Of a stretch of 64,000 nt of DNA, positions 8,889 through 16,915 are shown piece after piece; the first letter of the stretch is position 1; each line of letters opens with the position of its first letter. The notes beneath the pieces are model-generated. The model was not told the DNA's origin and did not search any database. It saw only the letters and a list, made by a program, of their open reading frames with translations. The translations under genes and the position numbers were made by a program. This DNA comes from Sulfurovum sp. AR (lineage in GTDB: Bacteria; Campylobacterota; Campylobacteria; Campylobacterales; Sulfurovaceae), in contig NZ_AJLE01000002.1 in the NCBI RefSeq assembly GCF_000296775.1, forward strand, positions 62,001 through 126,000, read 5' to 3'.

Positions 8889-9707
8889 ATGAAAGTAGCA
8901 CTGACTGGAGCCAGCGGGTTCGTTGGAACGGCTTTACAGAATCATTTTAAAGAGTGTAGTGTCATAGACAGGAAAGATGACATCTCTATGATAGTAAAAA
9001 AATTAGAAGACGTTAATGTTGTCATTAATCTTGCCGGTGCTCCTATTATCAAGCGATGGAGTGATCCTTATAAAAAAATTCTTCTTCAAAGCCGTATAGA
9101 AAGTACAGAACGATTGGTAAAAGCGATCAATCAAAGTCATGTGAAACATTTTATTTCTACTTCAGCCATTGGTATTTATCCTGATGATCAAAAATGTGAT
9201 GAAAGCTGTACAGAAATAGCAGACGATTTTTTGGGTGAACTTGCCCATAAGTGGGAAGAGGAAGCTAGATTGTGTGAGAAACCAACCACTATATTACGTT
9301 TTGGTGTGATACTTGGCAAAGAGGGTGGTGCATTGGCACAGATGCTTACACCATTTAGATTGGGTGTTGGAGGCATTATTGGAAATGGGAAGATGATGAC
9401 CAGTTGGATAGCTATGAAAGATCTGGTACGCATCTATCAATTCATTATTGATAAGCATCTTACCGGTGTTTTTAATGCTGTTTCCCCCAACCCTGTTACA
9501 AATTATGTTTTAACCAAAGCATTAGGAAAGGTTTTACATCGTCCTACCATACTGCCTATTCCTGAATTTGCTTTGCGCATCATGTATGGGGAAGCCAGCT
9601 CTGTCCTTACAGGTTCGAAAGAAGTCTATCCTACTGCACTCCAGGAACAAGGTTTTGTCTTTGAATATACAGACATAGAAAAAGCGCTAAAACACCAGTT
9701 AACCTAG
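8889..9707 (+). CDS. TIGR01777 family NAD-dependent epimerase (YfcH-like)
   Basis: A 272-residue extended-SDR protein. The Rossmann start is ALTGASGFVGTALQ; NLAGAPIIKRWSDPYKK and STSAIGIYPDD are hallmarks of the TIGR01777/SulA-like family, and the C-terminal part (TNYVLTKALGKVLHRPTILPIPEFAL...GEASSVLTGS) is the DUF1731 domain. The physiological reaction is unknown. The ATG at 8889 follows AAAGGAGACA; an in-frame GTG at 8886 is too near the SD. Homologues frequently accompany the flavin-oxidase/CFA cluster, so it probably ends that functional group. Confidence 0.85.
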   Translation: MKVALTGASGFVGTALQNHFKECSVIDRKDDISMIVKKLEDVNVVINLAGAPIIKRWSDPYKKILLQSRIESTERLVKAINQSHVKHFISTSAIGIYPDDQKCDESCTEIADDFLGELAHKWEEEARLCEKPTTILRFGVILGKEGGALAQMLTPFRLGVGGIIGNGKMMTSWIAMKDLVRIYQFIIDKHLTGVFNAVSPNPVTNYVLTKALGKVLHRPTILPIPEFALRIMYGEASSVLTGSKEVYPTALQEQGFVFEYTDIEKALKHQLT

Positions 9708-9785
9708 TTTTTACAATGAATCGACATTATGAGGCTACGAACACAACCCTATTATTTGTAAAATAAACAAAAAAGTGAGGTTTCC

Positions 9786-10723
9786 GTGAAACGAGCCATA
9801 GTATTAATGAACATGGGTGGACCCAATAACTTGGATGAGGTAGAAGTTTTTTTGAACAATATGTTCAACGATAAACGCATTATTTCAGCACCAAAGCCTA
9901 TACGTAAGATGTTAGCAAAACTTATTACATGGAGAAGAAAAGAAGAAGCCAAAAGCAGTTATGCTGCTTTAGGAGGAAGATCACCTTTGGTAGGGTATAC
10001 AAAACAACTCATATCAAAACTTGAAGAGGGTATTGATGCTACCGTACATATGGCTATGCGTTATACCCCTCCTTATTCATTTGATGCACTTCAAGGACTT
10101 AAGCATGTGGATGAGATCTATGCTATCCCTCTATATCCGCATTACTCAAGTACAACGACACTTTCAAGTATGGAAGATCTCGAAGAGAGTATCAAAAAGC
10201 AGGGTATTCATGCAAAAGTAAAAACACTGCATAGTTATTACCGTCATCCAGATTATATCGCTGCAAGTGTAGAGCGGATCAAAGAGGCACTTGGTACAGA
10301 CAATCCTGAAGAGTTTGAGTTGGTTTTTTCTGCACATGGACTACCCAAAAAGATCATAGATAATGGAGATAACTATCAGCGTCATATCAAGTACAATGTA
10401 TATCATGCTCGTAAAGCATTGCTCGAAGCAGGTATTCAGTTTCATAAGACCCATCTTGCCTACCAGTCAAGACTTGGACCACTGGAATGGATACGTCCCT
10501 ATCTTGAGGATAAACTCAAAAGTCTAAAGAAAAAAAAGTTATTATCTATCCGATAGCCTTTACCATTGATAATTCTGAGACAGAGTTTGAACTTGATGTA
10601 GAGTATAGAGAGATCGCTGAAAAAATTGGGTTTGTGGAGTATCGTGTGGCAAAGGCCCCTAATGATCATCCCTCATTTGTCAAATGCATAGCAAATCTAT
10701 ATGAGAGTATGAAAGTCTCCTAA
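9786..10723 (+). pseudogene. hemH: ferrochelatase HemH, reading frame interrupted at an A8 run (frameshift)
   Basis: Ferrochelatase inserts Fe2+ into protoporphyrin IX, the last step of haem synthesis. The zero frame starts at GTG 9786, carries VLMNMGGP, LYPHYSSTTT and the catalytic His in SAHGLPKK, but stops at 10556 after 256 residues. The family is about 310 residues. Reading -1 from the A8 run (10530-10537) continues without a stop to 10723 and supplies VIIYPIAFTID and ETEFELDVEY, which holds the conserved catalytic Glu. The total is 312 residues. The run reads A AAA AAG in the zero frame, a canonical -1 slippery heptamer, so programmed slippage, a real mutation and a homopolymer sequencing error all remain possible. 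The TAA overlaps the next ATG. Confidence 0.85.
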
Positions 10724-12144
10724 TGATCGAGTATGCAGTAGTTGGTTCTGGTATAGGTGGCAGCAGCATGGCTGCATATCTGGATGCTAAAGGGTATGAG
10801 ACTGTTTTGTTTGAAAAAGAGCCATATCTTGGTGGATGCAGTTCGACCTTTGTACATGGAGGTTATGCTTACAATACCGGTGCTACGACACTGGCTGGAT
10901 ATCAAGAGGGTCATATTGTAAAATCAATGTTTGACAAAATAGGCTTTACGCCTGAACTTCTGGTCACAGACCCTACAATCGTTATTATACAAAATGAAAA
11001 AATCACACCTCGTTTTTCCGACTTGGAAGATTTTTTAGAAGTGCTTGAAAAAAACTATCCTCATCCTAAAAATCGTGAATTTTGGACATTGGTTCATAGA
11101 CTTGGAAAAGAGTTTTATGCTTTGCATGGACATTACTACTCTAATCGTTCTCTATGGCATAAACTTATATCACTGACAAGTTTTTTCCCTTTATTGGTCA
11201 GATTTCAACGTTTCTTACGGACCAATGCCTATGATTTTATCAACGATTTTTATGGAGATATTTCGGAAGAGTATCAAAAATTTCTAGAAGCACAGATCCT
11301 CATCGTTGCACAGGCTCATTCAAAAGAGATCAATTTTTTTACTGCAGCACTCTCTTTGGGATATTCTTTTAATGAAACTCATTATGTACCAGGTGGATTC
11401 GGAAGATTGTTTGATCAGATGACAGCAAAGATGAAGTATATCAAACGTAACACACAAATAGAAAAGATTGAACGACACAGTGATCATTTCACACTACATA
11501 CCAAAAATGAGTCACTAAAAGCCAAAAAAGTGATACTGAACAGTACCATTTATGACAGCGAAAAACTTTTTAATGATGAAAAAGTAAAGAACTATTATCA
11601 AAAGTATGAAACACTCAACAATCACCAAAGTTCATTTATGCTCTATATGACAATAAGAAGTGACAAGAAGTATGAACATCATTATCAACTGATACAGGAT
11701 GAACAATATACACACAGCATATCCAATGCAGTCTTTGTTTCTTTTTCAGATGTGACAGATAACATGCTTACACCTGAAGGGCACTATAGTGTGACAGCAT
11801 CCATACATACTGATGTAAGGTTTTGGGAAGATAAGCAAACCTATCAGAGTAAAAAATCAGAACTTCAAACTCAAATGCTAAAGAGTATCTGTGCTATACT
11901 TGATATCAATGAAGAGGAGATAGTGCATCAGTTCGCTGCTACACCTAGAAGCTTCAAGCGTTATATTAACCGTTCACAACTTGGAGGAAATGCTATCACT
12001 ATGAAAAACTTCCTACCAAAACTTCCTTCCAATGATACTCCAATTAAAGATTTATATCAGGTAGGTGATACAGTCTATGCAGCACAGGGATGGCCTGGAG
12101 TGATGTTGGGTGTTGAAAATCTCAGAGGATTGCTGGATGTATAA
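10723..12144 (+). CDS. phytoene-desaturase/carotenoid-isomerase-like FAD oxidoreductase
   Basis: A 473-residue flavoprotein with GSGIGGSSMAAYLDAKG at the start, LFEKEPYLGGCSSTF, and a C-terminal FAD motif region YQVGDTVYAAQGWPGVMLG typical of the CrtI/CRTISO-like group. It could act on carotenoids, retinoid-like or other polyunsaturated lipids; no carotenoid synthase gene is visible nearby, so the substrate is open. The ATG overlaps the hemH TAA (TAATG) and its end overlaps the histidine kinase by 8 bases, so these genes form one transcription unit. Confidence 0.8.
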   Translation: MIEYAVVGSGIGGSSMAAYLDAKGYETVLFEKEPYLGGCSSTFVHGGYAYNTGATTLAGYQEGHIVKSMFDKIGFTPELLVTDPTIVIIQNEKITPRFSDLEDFLEVLEKNYPHPKNREFWTLVHRLGKEFYALHGHYYSNRSLWHKLISLTSFFPLLVRFQRFLRTNAYDFINDFYGDISEEYQKFLEAQILIVAQAHSKEINFFTAALSLGYSFNETHYVPGGFGRLFDQMTAKMKYIKRNTQIEKIERHSDHFTLHTKNESLKAKKVILNSTIYDSEKLFNDEKVKNYYQKYETLNNHQSSFMLYMTIRSDKKYEHHYQLIQDEQYTHSISNAVFVSFSDVTDNMLTPEGHYSVTASIHTDVRFWEDKQTYQSKKSELQTQMLKSICAILDINEEEIVHQFAATPRSFKRYINRSQLGGNAITMKNFLPKLPSNDTPIKDLYQVGDTVYAAQGWPGVMLGVENLRGLLDV

Positions 12145-13144
12145 TATCGCTTTGCGTATCAAGGTACTTGATTGGCTTTACATTTTACTTATTGGCGTTG
12201 TTTTTGCGATGTTGCTCTCTTCTTTAGGGTATGTGCTTTTAGGTCTTGAATGGGTCCAAGGTATGTATTTTGGAGCTATGCTTGGTTTTTCTATTACATT
12301 TTTCTCTCTTTTGTTCATTACGTTTATGAATCAAACTATTTTACCAAAGATCTCAAAAATATTTTGGCTACCATTGGCAATATTCTTCTCGTTTCTTTCT
12401 GGTTTTTTAGGTACTTTATTAAGTACTGAAATTGCAGAGTTATGGGATATTGATCTTATCCCCTTATTTCATACCCACCATGTCCAAATAGCTGTTACCA
12501 TAGGTGTTCTGACGTATATAGTAGGTGCTTTGCTGTATCGTTTTGTAAAGATGCGTAATGAAAAAGAAGAGGTTGATCATCATTATTTGCAAAGCCGTCT
12601 CCGTTCATTGGAGACTCAGCTCAATCCACATTTTCTTTTTAATGCTTTGAATTCTATAGCAGAACTCATTCACCAAGATCCGAACAAAGCTGAGACTGCC
12701 ATATTAAAAGTATCTACTTTTTTACGCAATACTATGGATGAAAAAGCACTCATTCCATTGAATGATGAACTCAGAAATGTGCGTGATTATGTCGAACTTG
12801 AGAATATACGTTTTTCAGGTAAGATCCATATGCATATTGATGATTCTATACCTAAGATAAAAGTACCGAAATTTTCCATTCAGTTACTTGTAGAGAATGC
12901 TATAAAGCATGGTTTTATAGACAAAAAAATATTAGAAATATCTCTATTTTATGATCAAAGTCAAAATACACTGATATTGAAAAATAATGGTAGAGCAATG
13001 AAAAACACCAAATTTGGAACCGGCTTAACGAATCTAGCCCAGCGTCTAAAGCTTCTCTGTAAGGGAAAGATAGAAATAACAGACAAAGAAACCCCCACTT
13101 TTACTATCTATTTAGGAGATTGTCATGAAAATACTCATCGTTGA
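12137..13144 (+). CDS. LytS/AlgZ-type sensor histidine kinase
   Basis: A 335-residue inner-membrane kinase. Four hydrophobic segments fill residues 1-140; then a linker leads to the His_kinase domain with LNPHFLFNALNSIAEL (phospho-acceptor His) and the ATP-binding N box LLVENAIKHGF, followed by GTGLTNLAQRLKLL. There is no recognisable extracellular sensor, so the membrane part may sense the signal itself. I chose ATG 12137, giving an 8-base overlap with the upstream stop. Its end overlaps the response-regulator gene by 20 bases, marking the pair as a two-component system. Confidence 0.88.
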   Translation: MYNIALRIKVLDWLYILLIGVVFAMLLSSLGYVLLGLEWVQGMYFGAMLGFSITFFSLLFITFMNQTILPKISKIFWLPLAIFFSFLSGFLGTLLSTEIAELWDIDLIPLFHTHHVQIAVTIGVLTYIVGALLYRFVKMRNEKEEVDHHYLQSRLRSLETQLNPHFLFNALNSIAELIHQDPNKAETAILKVSTFLRNTMDEKALIPLNDELRNVRDYVELENIRFSGKIHMHIDDSIPKIKVPKFSIQLLVENAIKHGFIDKKILEISLFYDQSQNTLILKNNGRAMKNTKFGTGLTNLAQRLKLLCKGKIEITDKETPTFTIYLGDCHENTHR

Positions 13145-13820
13145 TGATGAAGCTTTAGCACTTAGCAGACTGAAAAGAATGCTTAATACACTTGGATATG
13201 AAGATATCATAGAAGCAGAGAGTGCGACAGGTGCACTTCAAGCGATCAAAGAGAATCATGTTGATCTGGCACTATTAGATATTAACATGCCTGGAAGCAG
13301 TGGACTTGAACTGGGGTATGAACTACGTTATCATCAGGAGGACATAGCCATCATATTTCAAACAGCGTATGATGAACATGCGCTTAAAGCGTTTGATATC
13401 GGTGCAGTAGGGTATCTGGTCAAACCTTTCAGTATAGAACAGTTAGAGCAGTGTATAGCACGTGTTAAAGTGGAAAGTAAAAGCAGTAATGATCTTCGTT
13501 TGATGAGTAAGACGGGTGAGAGCTATTATCTACTGAAACCAGAGGAGATCTATTATGTCAAAGCGGATCTCAGTGAAGTGATGTTACGTTCTTCGAAAGG
13601 ATTTTCTTACTATGCCCAAAAGATCTCTGATCTTGAAAAAAGATTATTGGCTTATCATTTTGTACGTATCCATAGATCCTATCTGATCAATATTAACAAG
13701 ATCAAAGAGATAGAGACCATAGAACAGAGTAAACTCCGTTTTTCATTTCAAGATATCCCTGATCAGATAGAATCCAGTAAAGATGGAGCAAAAGCATTTA
13801 GAAACCAATTTTCTGTCTAA
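13125..13820 (+). CDS. LytTR-family response regulator
   Basis: A 231-residue cytoplasmic regulator: an N-terminal receiver domain with the acidic pocket IVDDEALALSRL, phospho-acceptor Asp in LALLDINMPG and the Lys in GYLVKPF, then a C-terminal LytTR DNA-binding domain (KADLSEVMLRSS...HFVRIHRSYLININKI). It pairs with the overlapping kinase. LytTR proteins bind short direct repeats upstream of target promoters; targets here are unknown, although the co-transcribed haem and flavoprotein genes are candidates. SD TTAGGAG lies inside the kinase gene. Confidence 0.9.
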   Translation: MKILIVDDEALALSRLKRMLNTLGYEDIIEAESATGALQAIKENHVDLALLDINMPGSSGLELGYELRYHQEDIAIIFQTAYDEHALKAFDIGAVGYLVKPFSIEQLEQCIARVKVESKSSNDLRLMSKTGESYYLLKPEEIYYVKADLSEVMLRSSKGFSYYAQKISDLEKRLLAYHFVRIHRSYLININKIKEIETIEQSKLRFSFQDIPDQIESSKDGAKAFRNQFSV

Positions 13821-13931
13821 AATGTTTTCACTCATTCTTCATGGAGTAAAGCATAGTGCTTGATGAAGTCTATAACTTTAAAGTTATTTTGTTATTATCG
13901 TCCGCTACATCAAAAATCGATTAAGGTTACT

Positions 13932-14705
13932 ATGAATCAATATAACAGAGTCGTTATAAAAGTAGGAAGTTCTGTGTTAACAGAGAAGGGTGAGATCGCA
14001 AAAGAGCGTATGCTTAATCTCGTTTCTTTTATCGTAGAAGTTCGCAAAAAATATGAGGTTATATTTGTAAGTTCTGGTGCAGCAGCAGCAGGGTACACAG
14101 CTTTAAAATTAGACAAAAGAGAACATATTAGCAAGAAAGTACTGGCTGCAATTGGACAGCCTATACTCATGAGCTCTTACAAAAAAAAGTTTGATATCTA
14201 TGATACGGATATTGCTCAAATTCTTTTGACCGAAGATGATTTTAACTCCAGAAAACGTACAGAGATATTTAGCCAGATCATACAAACATCATTTAAAGAA
14301 GACATCATTCCTATTGTCAATGAGAATGATATTTCAAGTACACCTGATCAGATATTTGGAGATAATGATCTACTTGCAGCCAAAGTGACCCATCATACAG
14401 ACTCGGATCTCTTGGTTATTTTGAGTGATATAGACGGTTACTATGACAGCAATCCAGATGAAAATCCTCATGCACAAATGTTAAAAGAAGTGAATAGTAT
14501 TTCAGAAGATGAACTTGCTGCAGTATATAGACCTCATAATGAATTTACATCAGGCGGTCTATATACTAAGTTGGTTGCTGCAGATTTCCTGATCAATAAA
14601 AAACGTGAAATGTTTCTATGTAGCGGGTTTGATCTTTCGACTGCCTATGAGTTTCTCATGGATGGTAAACATACGAAAGGAACGCTTTTTAGAGCAAAGA
14701 ACTAG
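13932..14705 (+). CDS. proB: glutamate 5-kinase
   Basis: A 257-residue amino-acid kinase for the first step of proline synthesis, ATP-dependent phosphorylation of glutamate. The nucleotide site VVIKVGSSVLT opens the protein; IFVSSGAAAAGY, PIVNENDIS, FGDNDLLAAKV and ILSDIDGYYD are the family motifs. The C-terminal PUA domain of the E. coli enzyme is absent, as in other short ProB proteins. I start at ATG 13932, where the kinase fold begins; an in-frame extension to 13860 has promoter-like AT-rich sequence and no homology. Confidence 0.92.
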   Translation: MNQYNRVVIKVGSSVLTEKGEIAKERMLNLVSFIVEVRKKYEVIFVSSGAAAAGYTALKLDKREHISKKVLAAIGQPILMSSYKKKFDIYDTDIAQILLTEDDFNSRKRTEIFSQIIQTSFKEDIIPIVNENDISSTPDQIFGDNDLLAAKVTHHTDSDLLVILSDIDGYYDSNPDENPHAQMLKEVNSISEDELAAVYRPHNEFTSGGLYTKLVAADFLINKKREMFLCSGFDLSTAYEFLMDGKHTKGTLFRAKN

Positions 14706-14823
14706 TGCATCCTGACCATTTGGGATTGTAGATTCTGTTCATGCTTGGTATGCTCTTCCAGCATTCAACTTTTTACTACTGCTTCACGGCACTCTTTTAT
14801 TTACACATATTATAATAATTACA

Positions 14824-14852
14824 TTGATACCATAGAGTTAACTCTGTATAAT
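14824..14852 (+). promoter_or_regulatory. sigma70-type promoter with a palindrome in its spacer
   Basis: TTGATA (14824-14829) and TATAAT (14847-14852) are separated by exactly 17 bases. The spacer contains the perfect palindrome AGAGTTAACTCT (14834-14845), which could be a repressor operator. The next start codon is 33 bases downstream. Confidence 0.65.
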
Positions 14853-14884
14853 AAGCAAGAATTGAAACATATGAAGGGTTATCT

Positions 14885-15466
14885 ATGAATGATAAGATAA
14901 GAGAAATGATTGAAGAGATCGACAAGATGAAGGTGAAACTTGCAAAAGAGATCGACAAACAAGAGAATCATATCTCTTATGAGATCAAAAATGGCTATGT
15001 GACATTTGAACAAGAGGTTTTGGCCAAACAAAAAGAGAATATGAAAAATCTTTTAACCTGGTTTAGGGAAGTGCCTTTTTTACATTTGCTTACGGCACCT
15101 CTTATCTATGTGATGGTCATTCCTGCTATCATCTTTGACGTGTTGCTCTTTATCTATCAACAGATCGCATTCAGAATTTTTAAGTTTGAGTTTATCAAAC
15201 GAAGTGACTATATGCACTTTGACCATCATTACCTTGGATATTTAAACGCTATTGAAAAGCTCAATTGTCTTTATTGCTCTTATTTTAATGGCCTAATGCT
15301 GTATGCTTCAGCCATTTCTGGTAGAACCGAACTCTACTTTTGTCCTATAAAACATGCGAAGAAGGTGATAGCGCAACATAAGTATTATGAGGAATTCCTC
15401 TCTTATGGTGATGAAGAGGATTATCAAGAGAAGTTAAAGGATCTTCGGGAAACTTCTCAACAGTAG
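14885..15466 (+). CDS. conserved hypothetical membrane-associated protein
   Basis: A 193-residue protein of no assigned function. The first 60 residues are charged and helical (coiled-coil-like: IREMIEEIDKMKVKLAKEIDKQ), then two hydrophobic segments (FLHLLTAPLIYVMVIPAIIFDVLLFIYQQIAF), then a conserved-looking part with KLNCLYCSYFNGLMLYASAISGRTELYFCPIKHAKK. The Cys-x2-Cys plus a further Cys could bind metal. It has its own promoter with an internal palindrome, so it is probably regulated alone. It converges with the next gene only 14 bases away. Confidence 0.75.
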   Translation: MNDKIREMIEEIDKMKVKLAKEIDKQENHISYEIKNGYVTFEQEVLAKQKENMKNLLTWFREVPFLHLLTAPLIYVMVIPAIIFDVLLFIYQQIAFRIFKFEFIKRSDYMHFDHHYLGYLNAIEKLNCLYCSYFNGLMLYASAISGRTELYFCPIKHAKKVIAQHKYYEEFLSYGDEEDYQEKLKDLRETSQQ

Positions 15467-15480
15467 AAAACAGTGAATTT

Positions 15481-15888
15481 TTAGATCACTAAAGGGCGCT
15501 TTTTTGCTTTCGTACGTAATTTATTGACAGATTTTAGCACAAAAGGGTGTTTTATGACCCAGATCTCAAATCTGTATTTGTAGGGAAAATCTATGATAAG
15601 CAATCCTATCAGGATGGTAAGTATTCCCTGACCGGGTAAAAAAAGCAGGAAAATACCTCCTATGATGAGCAGCACTCCAATGATATTTTTAAGGAATATA
15701 AACATAAAGCGTACCATTTTTGGTTTTTGACAGCATAGATACCTTTGGCGTTTTGGATGCGTAAAATAATCTGCAGGTATTTGAGTCACTATCCAAGGAA
15801 TCAACAGTATCGAGGCGATAAAGCTCATGATCGACACTAGCGTTAACCCAAACAATAGATTTTCATGATTATCAATAAACTCCATCAT
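15481..15888 (-). CDS. PGPGW-like small transmembrane protein
   Basis: A 135-residue integral membrane protein with three hydrophobic segments. The middle pair surrounds GIFLLFLPGQGILTILIGLLI, which resembles the PGPGW motif of putative transmembrane proteins (the tryptophan is not conserved here). The C-terminus is strongly basic (KSVNKLRTKAKKRP), so it should face the cytoplasm. The function is unknown. It lies downstream of the DHOD-like gene on the same strand with a 29-base gap and could be its read-through partner. Confidence 0.65.
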   Translation of the reverse strand: MMEFIDNHENLLFGLTLVSIMSFIASILLIPWIVTQIPADYFTHPKRQRYLCCQKPKMVRFMFIFLKNIIGVLLIIGGIFLLFLPGQGILTILIGLLIIDFPYKYRFEIWVIKHPFVLKSVNKLRTKAKKRPLVI

Positions 15889-15917
15889 TGCATTATTTCT
15901 ATTTCTTTATTGTAGCA

Positions 15918-16913
15918 TCAGCGGCGATACTGCTGTAAAGCGTACATATAGGAGTTGCGTTCATACGCAGCCGGGTTATCGGTATGGGTCAGAGAGATAC
16001 TTCCTTTCATTTGCGAGATAGAGTCATACTCGTATTCCTGCATCCATTGGGTGATTTCATTGAGTATCACAGCTGCCTGGGCTTCTCCTTTGGTAAGAAG
16101 TATGGAAGCCAGTGCCACTGCATCTGCTCCACTCATGATGGCTTTGAGCACATCTTCACCGCTGTGTATCCCTGTACCCGCACACATTGAGCAGGAAAGC
16201 TTGTTATAGAGGATCGCACACCATCTTAAAGTTTCACTGATATTGGCTGGGCTGGTGATATTGGCACGCTGCAATGGAGTAAGAAGTTCAAGGTCCACAT
16301 CCACACGTGCAGGATTGTCAAAAATGGTCAGACCGTTGGCTCCGGCTTCCACAAAGCGTTTTGCCATATTTGCAGGGCTGGAAAAATAGGCGTTCATTTT
16401 GACATTGAGGGGAATAGATATATGCTCTTTGACTTGCGTTACGGTGTCGACATACATTTGTTCTACGGTATGACCCTCCATATCTATAGAGGTAGGAATA
16501 TAGGTGATGTTAAGTTCTAAAGCATCCGCACCGGCTTCTTGCAGTTTTTTGGCATATTTCACCCATCCTCCTGCAGAAACACCGTTCAGACTTGCGATAA
16601 TCGGAATTTGGACAGCTTTTTTGGTTTTTCTAATCTCTTCAAGATAGTTTTCAGAGTGGAGATTCTCAAAATCCACTTCATTTGGCAGATAAGTAGTTGC
16701 TTCAGCATTAGCGTTACTGTGAATGTGCAAAAAATGGTCGATCTGATGGATCTCATGGTTAATCTCTTCTTCGAAGAGGGAATGCATGATGACAGCGGCG
16801 ATACCGTTCTCTTCAAGCTTTTTTATGCTATCAAGAGATGCCGTTAACGGCGAAGCACTAGCAATAAGAGGATTTTTTAACTCCAGCCCTAAATGCGTAG
16901 TAGTCAGTTCCAT
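15918..16913 (-). CDS. dihydroorotate-dehydrogenase-like FMN protein
   Basis: A 331-residue TIM-barrel flavoprotein of the DHOD-like family, distinct from PyrD. It starts LGLELKNPLIASASPLTASLDSIKKLEENG; the FMN/phosphate region is CSMCAGTGIHSGEDVLKAIMSGADAVALAS. It is separated from the nifJ stop by 2 bases, so the two are co-translated. This pairing is seen in several anaerobes and suggests that the flavoprotein uses or supplies electrons to the pyruvate oxidoreductase; a true pyrimidine role is unlikely from context. Confidence 0.85.
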   Translation of the reverse strand: MELTTTHLGLELKNPLIASASPLTASLDSIKKLEENGIAAVIMHSLFEEEINHEIHQIDHFLHIHSNANAEATTYLPNEVDFENLHSENYLEEIRKTKKAVQIPIIASLNGVSAGGWVKYAKKLQEAGADALELNITYIPTSIDMEGHTVEQMYVDTVTQVKEHISIPLNVKMNAYFSSPANMAKRFVEAGANGLTIFDNPARVDVDLELLTPLQRANITSPANISETLRWCAILYNKLSCSMCAGTGIHSGEDVLKAIMSGADAVALASILLTKGEAQAAVILNEITQWMQEYEYDSISQMKGSISLTHTDNPAAYERNSYMYALQQYRR

Positions 16914-16915
16914 GG

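Noticed and set aside
13860-13931. N-terminal extension of ProB from an upstream start
   Set aside because: The amino-acid kinase fold begins at the later ATG; the extension is promoter-like and unlike the family.
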